A stretch of DNA of 64,000 nt from Nemopilema nomurai (taxonomy: Eukaryota > Cnidaria > Scyphozoa > Rhizostomeae > Rhizostomatidae), in assembly GCA_003864495.1 (NCBI GenBank), contig PEDN01001359.1:248001-312000 (forward strand). Direction: 5' to 3'. Of the stretch, positions 14,101-24,100 are shown piece by piece. Each line of letters begins with the position of its first letter. The stretch's first letter is position 1. Below the pieces are notes generated by a model. That model had not been told where the DNA came from, searched no databases, and saw only the letters and a list, made by a program, of their open reading frames with translations. A program made the position numbers and the translations under genes.

Positions 14101-15018
14101 ACGTTGATAATCCCTCTATTTCAAATGAGCAGAATGCGCTATCCTCGTTTTTAGCCTTATTCATTCGTAAGTTTTTCTACATTCTACATTCTACATTCAA
14201 TCTACATTTCTCCCTAGTATTTAGAGACCTTGCTCTTTGGCTAGGCCCTTCCAGATCTCTCAAGTCTTCTCGTTCCGTTTAGGTACAAAGAGGCCGCCCG
14301 AACTGCAATAATCATTGCCAGAGACGATCAAGAGGCTGGTAACTATAGAAACGCACACGACGTGTTGTTCAGCATGTACAGGGAACTGAGGAACAGGAAT
14401 ATCAAAGTGCCGACAGAGATGATTCAGAACCTTATGATTCTACACAGCTACATCCTTGCGAAGATTCACGCGCGGAGAGGCGACCACCTCAAAAGTGCCC
14501 GCTTGCTTGTGCGCGTTGCGAATAACATCAGCAAGTTTCCCTCGCACATCGTTCCGATTTTGACGTCAACGGTTATCGAATGTCACCGCGCGGGACTGCG
14601 GAACTCGTCGTTCAGTTACGCGGCAATGTTGATGCGGCCGGAGTATCGCTCGAAACTCGATCTGAAGTACAAGAAGAAGATTGAGCAAATCGTCCGCAAA
14701 CCGGACAAAACGGAAGAAGAAGAACCCGCGGATTCGTGTCCGTACTGCGCCTATTCCGTACCGCAAACGCAATTGGAGTGTCCGGAATGCAAGAACAATC
14801 TACCGTACTGTATCGTCACCGGACGGCATATGATCAAAGAGGACTGGGCGAATTGCCCGAACTGCTCCTTCCCAGCGGTCTGCTCGGAATTCAAGGCGCT
14901 CCTTGAGGGGGATGACACCAACTGCCCGATGTGCTCAGAAAAGGTGACAATCAACAGTTTGAAGCCAATCGCAGACCCGTCCATGTACCTGAAGCAGGAT
15001 GACACAGATAATCCTTAG
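2165..15018 (+). CDS. WDR19: WDR19 / IFT144, intraflagellar transport-A subunit
   Basis: Product: core subunit of the IFT-A complex, for retrograde ciliary transport and delivery of membrane proteins into cilia. Fourteen coding exons with matching phases and GT-AG ends: 2165-2261, 3321-3452, 4091-4394, 5031-5186, 5732-6063, 6891-7171, 7832-7943, 8110-8780, 9499-9693, 10591-10845, 11451-11647, 12279-12646, 13238-13439, 14283-15018. They total 4038 nt, or 1345 residues; human WDR19 is 1342. The N-terminal ~600 residues form WD40 propellers (e.g. [19 protein letters not shown]). Helical TPR-like repeats follow from about residue 690 to 1240 ([26 protein letters not shown]). A C-terminal zinc ribbon has CxxC pairs at about 1253/1256, 1267/1270, 1292/1295 and 1315/1318. 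The start encodes MKRVF, matching MKRIF of vertebrates. The exon 5 donor (GTCTCA) is weak. Nothing is broken. Introns hold a degenerate (ATCA)n tract near 5455-5510 and the repeats listed separately. Confidence 0.97.
2481..2631. repeat. 82-bp tandem duplication in WDR19 intron 1
   Basis: The stretch 2481-2549 is repeated at 2563-2631 with essentially no differences, a period of 82 bp. It is a recent local duplication with no coding content. Confidence 0.9.
4420..4790. repeat. Pyrimidine-rich low-complexity tract, WDR19 intron 3
   Basis: About 370 bp of almost pure C/T on the + strand, built from degenerate TTCTTCACCTTTT-like units. Long open frames here (Phe/Leu-rich or Lys-rich) are composition artefacts. 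Confidence 0.8.
7243..7457. mobile_element. Dispersed MITE-like element E, copy 1 (WDR19 intron 6)
   Basis: A ~215-bp element starting AAGGCATTGAG and ending in the degenerate complement TTAATGCCTT. It is roughly 90% identical, by eye, to 41460-41674, whose terminal repeat is better preserved. A target-site duplication could not be settled. No coding capacity. Confidence 0.75.
11311..11407. repeat. 17-bp minisatellite in WDR19 intron 10
   Basis: Five to six tandem copies of a 17-bp unit close to CCTTCACCTTTAACCTT, just upstream of the exon 11 acceptor at 11450. Confidence 0.85.
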
Positions 15019-15084
15019 TGCCACACCCCCCTTTTCCCCTGCCCCTTTCCACTGCCCCTTTCCTCTGCTCAATTGCGTCTAAAT

Positions 15085-15090
15085 AATAAA
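15085..15090 (+). terminator. Polyadenylation signal of WDR19
   Basis: AATAAA lies 67 bp after the WDR19 stop codon, a typical position for the cleavage/polyadenylation signal. Confidence 0.6.
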
Positions 15091-16275
15091 CCAGTAGATA
15101 TCTGAATGTGTTGCCCGATGATTGGACATGGGTTTCAGCTACAAGTAAGCCTAATTCCCCCGCTTTATTCACATTCGGTATAAGAACAATGCTTCTTGTT
15201 CATGTACTCCAGGGGGGCTCACAAACTCCAAATTTATACAGCAGCTGAAACCCCCGTCTGGCTCACATTTGAAACAGTGAAAGGTGCTTTTATGAGTACG
15301 CTCACGGGGGTACATTTCTCTGTCTCGGTTATATCTATTAGTAATGTAAAATAGATGGGCACATATTGATGTAACAAACTTGTAAATATGTTTAACTAGA
15401 TGATTTGCAAAAACTACCAAGCATTATATATTAGATTAGAAAGCGGTACAATAAAAAGGGGTACAATTGAATAACAATACGATGGAAATGATTAAAACCC
15501 CGTCTCACCCTTCTCAGTAGCGCATTGACCCAGGGGCCTCTAAAGGACTTCAATTTTAAGGTGGCCCCAACCAAAATTTTGTTAAGCCAATAGAAAGGGA
15601 TGTTGATGAATTGAGTATCGTGACATGAACTTCTTTGGCATATTTAAAGGCCTAACAATTTTTGGCCAAGGCCCCGACAGTGGTAAATGCGGCCCTGCCC
15701 CTTTTTAATAACCCCTTTAAGAAGCAGGCTACGTCTTGTACCAAATCAGTCTTCCACAATGTTGAAAAACCTCTCCTTTGATAACTTTTGAATCTTCGAG
15801 TTTATTTTGTTCTGTTCTCAAAAGCTCCCTGTCTCTTAGAGTATTATTTGTTTGGACATTTTCAATGATCAAAAGGTAAAGAAAATATTATGAATTTATG
15901 AAAATATCATCTAACAGGTTTCTGTGTTTTTATGGGAGAATATCTACTGGGCTTTCTCAATATTTATTTACAGGTTGATTTGAGCAATTTGCAATAATTC
16001 GAAAAGATTCACAATATTCACAATAATTTTGTCTGTGTTAAATTTACCTTCCCAAACTACACTGGCGATGCATCTGCATTCCCAGAGACGATTGGTTAAT
16101 GTGAACAATAGATAACTAGAATCTATCTAATGATTGGTTGCTTGGAACAATAGACAAGGTGCATTCTCTATGGTGATTGGTTGCTTTGAACAATAGACAA
16201 GCACATTCTTGGGTATGATTGGCTCAATTACAGTGACTCCATTAGATCATTCCCTCCTTTTCATCCTTCATAGTT
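15091..16275. other. Intergenic, no gene seen
   Basis: AT-rich DNA between WDR19 and the Xsc region. The phrase GATTGGTTGCTT..GAACAATAGACAAG is repeated near 16130-16200. No coding exon or known element was recognised. Confidence 0.5.
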
Positions 16276-16675
16276 TGCCGAAAATCCTCGAATTAGCCCC
16301 CTGCCAATAGGGCTTATTTATTTTTGATATTTTTGGATAGGGGCTTATTCGAGGGGGAGGGACTTATTGAAGGGGGGGCTTATAAAAATTTATGGAACAT
16401 GGCACATAAAAATGTAATTTTTGAAATTTCTTTCTTTCCGTAATATTAGAAATAGCCTAAGTATAAAGTAACATTTGATTAAATTATTAACAAAACTATA
16501 AATTTTTGTGATAATTCACTAAAATGCCAAAGGCAACCTCAGGAGTCAAAAATCAACAAATCGAGGGGGTCTTATTCGAGGGGGGGGGGGCTTATTGAAA
16601 ATTTGTAGTTCTAGGGTGGGGGCTTATTCGAGGGGGGGACTCTTTCGAGGGGGGCCAATTCGAGGTTTAACGGTA
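16276..16675. mobile_element. MITE family B, copy 1
   Basis: A ~400-bp element whose ends are degenerate forms of TACCGTAAATCCTCGAATT and its complement (left end GCCGAAAATCCTCGAATT, right end ending CGGTA at 16675). Both ends carry repeated GGGGGCTTATTCGA motifs, and the interior is AT-rich. It is the reverse complement of the element at 20713-21114. The ends allow a TA target site, as for Tc1/mariner-type elements. Confidence 0.8.
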
Positions 16676-17300
16676 TTTGCTGCTTTATTTACAGAACAAG
16701 CAAACTTTTAAACACCGTACCTACAAGGAGCTCTTAACCAAATTTGGCCTAGCCTAGAAGCTTTCAAAATAACAAATTTTGTTAACTCCGGCCTTTCCTT
16801 TTTCCACCATTCCTCGATTTATCGGCCTATTTGGACGTAACAAGGTCACAATACCACGAGGGGATTCTTCTTTGCAACGCAAAGAAGCACGAAGAAAACT
16901 ATAATAATAATAAATTATCGTGACTCGTATATCCAGAGTAAAACTAGCTGAACAGGTCTCTCATGTCACGTGTCACCCGGGACAATGAGAAAATTGTTTA
17001 TTTATTCACGTGACCAAGTCTAGCTCAGCTCAAGGTTGTTTCATTAAGATCAATTAAAGTTGTGGTTCGGTCGAGAACAGGAAAAATTTGTTAAATTGCA
17101 AGATGTCAGTCGAGTTTTCAAGAAAACCAGAGCCCTCCTTCAAGAGCTACCAACAAGGTCTTAATTTGGTATGTTTTTTCGAGATATGGACTTATAAGAA
17201 GCGGTTTTTGTTGATACGAAATTTTGCAAGTTGTCATGAAACTCTAGGCTGTATCATCCTACTTCGGGGATAGCCTTTCCTTGTCTCTTTTACTTTCTTA
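16676..17300 (+). promoter_or_regulatory. Putative Xsc promoter and first exon, copy 1
   Basis: This segment is a diverged duplicate of 17815-18420. Most conserved are two CACGTG boxes (16967-16972 and 17007-17012, starts 40 bp apart), the second within ATTCACGTGACCAAGTCTAG. About 156 bp after the second box is a consensus donor (exon end 17168, then GTATGT), so the end could be a first exon spliced to the acceptor at 21141. If so, an ATG at 17102 would open an upstream frame that does not match the Xsc frame. A transcript is needed to prove this. Confidence 0.4.
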
Positions 17301-17313
17301 AACGATATAAGCT

Positions 17314-17404
17314 GGGTGAGGGGGTAGTTGGGTGAGGGAGGGGGTAGTTGTTTAATAGGACACGCATCCTATTACAGTTGGGTGAGGAGGGGGGGTAGTT
17401 GGGT
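17314..17404 (+). repeat. G-rich repeats with central hairpin
   Basis: Repeated GGGTGAGGGGGTAGTT units give at least four runs of three or more G within 17314-17344, a possible quadruplex. They are followed by a small inverted repeat, AATAGGA / TCCTATT, and more of the same G-rich units. Confidence 0.5.
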
Positions 17405-17628
17405 GAAGGGAGCAATTTAGGCTTTTGTTTAAAGGAGAGATAAAAAGCTTTAATGAGTCTCTTGAAAGCAAGGGTTTAATAATCTTGTGTGTGCATTGGC
17501 AGTTTCTAAGGGTTTTTGCTGTTAAGAGAAATCAAATAGCCCAGATGAGTATTGTTGTAGCAGCTATTTTCTTACGTGCCTTACCTTAGGGAGAGACCTG
17601 AAATAGCTCAAGCATGCGAGAGGAATTC

Positions 17629-17804
17629 CAGGCACCGCGGAGCGTTGAGAAAAGTGGAGGGTCCAAAAAAGTGGGGGGGGGGGGGGGACTAAAACCATTG
17701 AAGAAGAGGCTTTATTGGTAGTTTATTACTTAATATTTGGCATTTTTTGCAAAAAGTGGGGGGGGCTAAAGCCCCCTCAGCCCCCTTCTGCTCCGCGGTG
17801 CCTC
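17629..17804. mobile_element. MITE family A, copy 2
   Basis: Begins CAGGCACCGCGGAGC at 17629 and ends GCTCCGCGGTGCCTC at 17804. The flanks AATTC (17624-17628 and 17805-17809) are a perfect 5-bp target-site duplication. It lies between the two copies of the putative Xsc promoter. Confidence 0.9.
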
Positions 17805-17814
17805 AATTCGCACG

Positions 17815-18420
17815 CCTAGAGTCTTGCCCAATAATTTTCTGCTTCATTTACAGAACATATAGGTTTGTAAGCGCCATACTTTCAAGGGGCTCACAAACAA
17901 TTTGACCTGGCCTTTGGGAACGCATTCAAATAAAACACTCATTGGTCATATTTTTTTGGCCACTGGTCATACTTTTTTTCTTCATTCCTTTGGCACATTA
18001 AATTTGTCCCACTGAGACACCAAGGTGATAGCAATGCTCTCTTCTTGCCTCCTGAAGAAACCTGTTTTCGTGGACTCGATTCCCGATCGTCCCGCTTGTC
18101 ACGTGTCATTTGGGACCTAGACACAATGGTCTATCTATTCACGTGACCAAGTCTAGCCTGATTGGTCTAAGTATGTTTTGTGCGATGCGTTAGATGGTGT
18201 GGCTCGTACAAGAACACAGCGAAGTTTTTGAGTCCTCAAGAAATCAGTCGATAATTTTATCGAGAACCACAGCTGCTTCAAAAGTTGCTAAGAGAGTATC
18301 AGTCTGGTATGTATTTTCCTCTAAATGAACTTTGAGTAGGGGGTTATAGCCCTGCGCAACGCAACTTGGTTTCATATCACGAGACTACTAGGCCATTCCT
18401 TCGAAGATCCTCTGGTTCAG
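17815..18420 (+). promoter_or_regulatory. Putative Xsc promoter and first exon, copy 2
   Basis: Diverged duplicate of 16676-17300. CACGTG boxes lie at 18100-18105 and 18140-18145, again exactly 40 bp apart. The donor-like GTATGT follows an exon end at 18306, about 160 bp after the second box, as in copy 1. An ATG near 18193 opens a frame that runs through the donor. The conserved box spacing despite heavy divergence elsewhere argues for regulatory function. Confidence 0.4.
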
Positions 18421-20712
18421 AACCATAAAATAAACGCACTGTATTCTAAAAAACAGCTTCACGCATTAGAAAAACCTTTTTTCCTAGGCAAAGGCTAATA
18501 TCGTCTGGGTATAATAAGATAGACCTATGCAACGATGTATTCCTGGGATTAAAATAGTTATGTCGTTTGTTCGGTGACGCGAAAACAGAAAGGTCGTTAC
18601 GACACATCTATCCATGAAAAGCCACCAAATTGCACTTGCTTTCAAGTTAAAATGCTTGCAGTCAAGACCTGGGGTACAAGCAACGGTTCATGGATGTAAA
18701 GAATAGAAGTATGAATCCTTATTTCTGCTAAAAACAGGATTTGTTTGAGCCTTAATCTTGTTTATCCTGTTTCGGTCTGGTTTAACATTCACTCTGCAGG
18801 GCTCGTGCAGGTATCTCAAGCGTGGCGAACAAAAGTGAGATTAGCCTCAAAGGACTTAGGGTTTTTTTTGGGGGGGGGGGGGTTGTGGCCAGAAAAATCC
18901 GGGTGTGATGAAGTGGACACTTCAATATCATCAATCAAGATTTAAGTTTTACCAACATGGGTAGCATTAATTGCCTGTTTATTCATATCAAACAGTGAAT
19001 TGGAATCCCAAAGGGAAATGTTTTTCAAAAGGGAAATGTTTTTCAAAATCACGTGTTTTATGATGTGCATCAACTTTTTCCACTTTCTTTTTTCTTTTAT
19101 CCCTCTATCTATGATAAACTTAATTATTTGTTTTTTATCAGTCTCACCTATCTATTTGTCAAACTGGAACTAATCAATGAATGAAGGAATTGATAAAGAA
19201 AGAAAGATAGTGGAAGAATAAGTGTCTGGAAAAAGCCAAATTTGTTCTTTCTTATATATTCCAATCTGAAGATCTTGGTAAACACAAGTGAATACAACAA
19301 AGTTAAGAATGTTTAAAGTATCTCAACTAGATAATACCTTCTCATTGATAATCTTTCTCTGTCTCTTTTTGGAATCTTCTTCTAAAGATGTCAACAACGT
19401 ATGCATATGTAATGGCTCGTAGACTGAGTCAGAACTTCCACCCAGTGACTAAGAATATGAAAGGGTCATGTGACCAGCAAAATGATGGCATAGTCAAGTG
19501 GCTGCAATTTTGTTATCACTTATTGATTTTTTGCCAACACGACATGTTTAGCAGGAATTACCTCTTTTTATTAAAAATGAACATAAAAAAGAAAATCCTC
19601 ATATTTTGCCTCAGATGGTGCTTATTTTTGCTCTCTGTTTTGTATGATTTATCTCAAAAATAAATATAAAACTCCAAACAGACATTTCCCACACCTTTGA
19701 AACACCTCCATATGAAATTTTTGCAGCAAAATTTTATTTACTATCTACTTTTATCAGCAGATGAAACTCTGAGTTTGAGAATTTAGTGAGAGCTGGTTTT
19801 TAAGTCTGTAATCTGGATGTTTGATGTAATGAGTTTTAACTTGACTCTGGTCCAAATATTTGTTATAGTGTTCTCATTTCCTGATCAGTCTAGCTTTTTT
19901 ATGAGTTAATGATTATTTTTATCTTATGATTATCTGGAGAATTGGTTCAAAGGAGAGAATCTTGCCTTGCTTGAGTGGATTTACTTTAAATGCAGACATG
20001 AAATTATCTATAAATTTTGTATTGTATATTAGCTGTGAATTTAAGAGTTCGATATTTTGAAGTCAGAAGCTGTAGGCTCTATTCGAACATATGACAAATA
20101 ACGTGACATTTATTGGCCTGACAATCCAGTCTGGTTCACACAGTTGGTCTTATTTTAGTCTGATTCACATAGTTACTTAGAAGGTCAAAAGGAGAAAGTC
20201 AACTTAATTGAAAAGATGATATAAAGTCCTCCATTTCAATAGAAATTCTCAAGTGAGCGTAAGTTTCAGTACTAAGGTCTGTGAAAAATGTAAGAGTATG
20301 GTAGAAATACATAATTAGAGGTCAAATTGCAATTGTATGCTTGGTAGGAGGGCATTGAAAGAGATTAAAAGTTGGAGAGTCACAGATATGGGTGGGTGCA
20401 AGGTCCACATCTTTAGAACAGGGCCAGTGACTTGTATTTGAAAATGAGAGGGGATGGGTCAAATACAAAAAGGGTTCCATCATTGGTTGTAAGAAATGTT
20501 TGGGGATTCTCTTGCAAACCCCCCCCCCCAAAGAATACAGAATGTTTGACCTCCTTGCTTTCTCTGTACTTCTCTTTATATTGCGTTAAAATTATTTTGC
20601 TCTACAAAAGGGGGGACATCAGCATATTATTAGAAAGCAAGGTTGAAGGAAGAAGTAGATTTTCAACTTTTCATTGCCAGGTTTATATTCTATAATCTGA
20701 GTTGAAATTCTA
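18421..20712. other. Gene-free stretch, probable 5' intron of Xsc
   Basis: AT-rich sequence without a recognisable coding exon. Homopolymer G and C runs occur near 18870 and 20520. If either upstream exon is used, this is intron. Confidence 0.5.
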
Positions 20713-21114
20713 TACCGTAAATCCTCAAATTGCCCCCCCCCTCGAATAAGCCCCCACCCTAGAACTAAAAATTTTCAATAAGCCTACCCCTCGAATAAGC
20801 CCACCCCTCGAATAAGCCCTCCCTCGGATTGTTGATTTTTTACTCCTGAGGTTGCCTTTGGCATTTTAGTGAATTAACACAAAAATTTATATTTTTGTTA
20901 ACAATTTAATCAAATGTTACTTTTTACTTAGGTTATTTTTGATACTATGAAATAAAAGAAATTTCAAAAATTATCTATTTATGTGGCATGTTTGAAGAAA
21001 TTTTATAAGCCCCCTCCCCCTTCGAATAAGCCCCCTCCCCCTTCGAATAAGCCCCCATCCAAAAATATTAAAAATAAATAAGCCGCCAGGGGGCTAATTC
21101 GAGGATTTACGGTA
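20713..21114. mobile_element. MITE family B, copy 2
   Basis: Begins TACCGTAAATCCTC and ends with its exact complement GAGGATTTACGGTA, with CGAATAAGCCCCC repeats near both ends. It is the inverted partner of 16276-16675. TA next to both ends is compatible with a 2-bp TA duplication. Its right end lies 27 bp before the intron end at 21141, so it forms the tail of the intron preceding the first Xsc coding exon. Confidence 0.88.
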
Positions 21115-21157
21115 TGTTGAAATTTGTTCTTTTCATTTCAGCAAAAGAAAGCAGAGG

Positions 21158-24100
21158 ATGCTGAATTTAACGTCAAAACGTGCAGCATCATCGCTGTTGA
21201 AGGTACCAAAGCCATGCAGTTTCTTGCGGGCATGCACCGCGGCTCCACCACCCGCGTTTCCAGACCCACTTCCCGCGCCAGTCCCGCAGAATGTCCCCAT
21301 CAAGATGACGTCATCTGAAGCCTTTGTGGAGACTCTGCTCGCCCAGGGGGTAACAGATGTTTTTGGTATTGTCGGGTCCGCGTTCATGGATGCGTTGGAT
21401 TTGTTTCCGGAAGCGGGCATCCGATTTTTATCCGTTCAACATGAACAGAACGCGGCACATATGGCTGACGGCTACGCACGTGTGAGCGGAAAACACGGCG
21501 TCTGTACGGCACAGAACGGCCCAGGTATCACCGCGCGGCGACTTTGCGCTCCAAACAAACGGGCGTGTGCATGAGCATTTAAAATATCACTTAAAGAGTG
21601 TGCTGGGTAAACAAGAACGAAGCGTGTTTCTATGAAAATCGACAGGGAAGCAATGCTCACAAATACTCATCCTTAAGATGTTACAGATTTTACGAACTTC
21701 GTAGGCATGTGTTTTTCCGATAGTTTTTAGCGTCAATAAAATACAGGCAAATAAACATTCATGCACCCGTTTGTTTGGATTTCGTGTAATTGCAACAATT
21801 TTCAAGATCTTCTTGTACACACTTTCCTTTTTATAAGAATACCCAATTTTTCTGCTGAGCCACAATATTTTTAGAAATATTCGATTTTAAGCCTAAGATT
21901 ATTCTTAAATTATTTTTGCTCAACACAAGGTGTAAATTCGCCTTAAGATCAAAGAAAAATATTCAATCTTTTTTGTGTGTTGCTTCATCTCATAAAGTAC
22001 TCACAGAGTGGCTGAGTATAGCGACAAAGTGATAGTTGTTTTTGCTCTGGATGAAAACTCAGATTAAGTAGAATTTTGAGTCTCGATGAAGGTTGAGCCT
22101 GGCATCATTCTTGAATTATTCTTACGTTTTAGCAATTTTGAACCTCAGCACTGGCCCGTTTCTATTCCCTTTATCGACCTCTGCCAACACTTTGAAATCG
22201 CCCACCATCAAATGGTAATTTACTTCCTACTTCCTTCTAGGAATAACGAACTTCGTTACAGCAGTAGCCGCTGCGTATTGGGCGCACAGTCCCGTTGTCT
22301 GCATAACCCCAGAGGCTGGTACTGCCACGAAAGGACTTGGTGGGTTCCAGGAAGCGGATCAACTTCCGATTTTCAGCTCAATCACCAAGTATCAGGGTCA
22401 CGTGAACAATCCAAACCGAATGAGTGAAATCACCGCGCGGGCATTTGACATCGCAATGAACGAACGCGGCCCAACGCAGCTGAATATCCCGCGCGATTAC
22501 TTTTATCACGAAGCGGATTATGTCATCCCTAGGCCGGTGCGTGTTGAAAAGTCGGCCGGCGGTCCCGCTTCGCTCGCAGCAGCAGCCGCGTTGATTCGCG
22601 ACGCAAAGAATCCCGTTATTCTTGCGGGCGGCGGCGTTGTCATGGGTGACGCCGTCAATGAAGTGTCGGCGCTGGCGGAACACCTTTCCGCGCCGGTTTG
22701 CACGACATATCTCCATAACGACGCGTTCCCCTCCAATCACGGATTATGGTGCGGTCCTCTAGGTTACCTAGGCCAGCAAACAGCAATGAAAACCATAAAC
22801 GAGGCTGATGTCGTTATTGCTCTTGGAACGAGGCTGAGTCCGTTTGGGACACTCCCGCAGTATGGATTCGACTATTGGCCTAAGAATGCGAAGATTATTC
22901 AGGTAGGAAAGTTATATTCGACACACTCGCTTCAGTCGTAATTGTTGTCGTTTGGAAAAACGCTGGCTTAAGTCGTTTTCAATATCGATAATCCCCTTTT
23001 CGCCAATTAACATCAGAAAGTTGTTCCATTCAAACAAGCTCCCAATAAGCGTATCAGAAATGTGATAGGCCTCCTTTTAACCAATCACTATTCTCTAAAC
23101 TTTCAATTGGCCAATAGAAAGGAAGTAGGCCTTGATTGGTTGCTGACCAATTTTTTTCCCATCACCAGTCAATCCATCATCTTTCAAAGACAAAAAGAAA
23201 ACTTGAATTGAATGATGCTCATTATATCTATTGAATCGTTACAATTAAAGCTCGTTACAATTTGATTAATTCAAATCAGGTTGAAGTAGACCCCCGTCGC
23301 ATTGGTCTCGTGAAACCCGTCGATGTTGGCATTAACGGCGATTGCAAACTCGCCGCAATGGACCTCTTGTCTCGTTTGCGTGCAATGTCTGACGTCACTG
23401 CTCTGTCAAACGCTCCCGAGAGGCTGACAAAATTGGCTCAAGTGCGAGAGGAATGGGAACGAAAACTGGACGACATGACAGAAAGCAATGAGCGCGCAAG
23501 AGAAGGGAAGATCTTACCGCGGCAGGCTTTGAGGGAACTGGAGCGAGCCATGCCTAGCAACGCAATGGTTTCAACGGACATCGGAAATGTTTGCTCAGTG
23601 TCCAATGGATATCTCAGATTCAACAAGTGGGTAATAGTTTTTGCTTTGCGAGGCCAAAAATATACCAAGAAATTATATTTCCTTTATATACTTGTTTATA
23701 AAATGCTAAATCATTAATGATTCTGAACAGATAAGACATAAAGGAAAAGTTGGTCCATGTTTGTGCATGCGAGAAAATATGTTCATTTTGAACATCAATT
23801 CGACAAAGGATGTTCGCTAGATGCCACGTGTTACGCCCGAGAGGTGTTATTGGAATATAGATTATATTTCAAAGAGGAAGCCATTATTTCATAGGAGGGA
23901 ACGAACGTGGATAAGTAAAGAATAACTTTCGTGGGTGGGTGTTCCCATTCAGCTTTCACAGACCTTTTTGGGCGTTTTGAAATCATTATAAAAGTGAAAT
24001 TCTGTGGTCGAGGACGAAAGAATTCTGTGGTTGAGGACGAAAGAATAAGGGACTAAGTAAAAAGAATATATATGTGCTGATAAATATATTGCACTTTCTA

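Noticed and set aside
21124..21318. Frame overlapping the Xsc start (64 codons)
   Set aside because: It is out of frame with the conserved enzyme and crosses the intron end at 21141; the ATG at 21158 is the right start.
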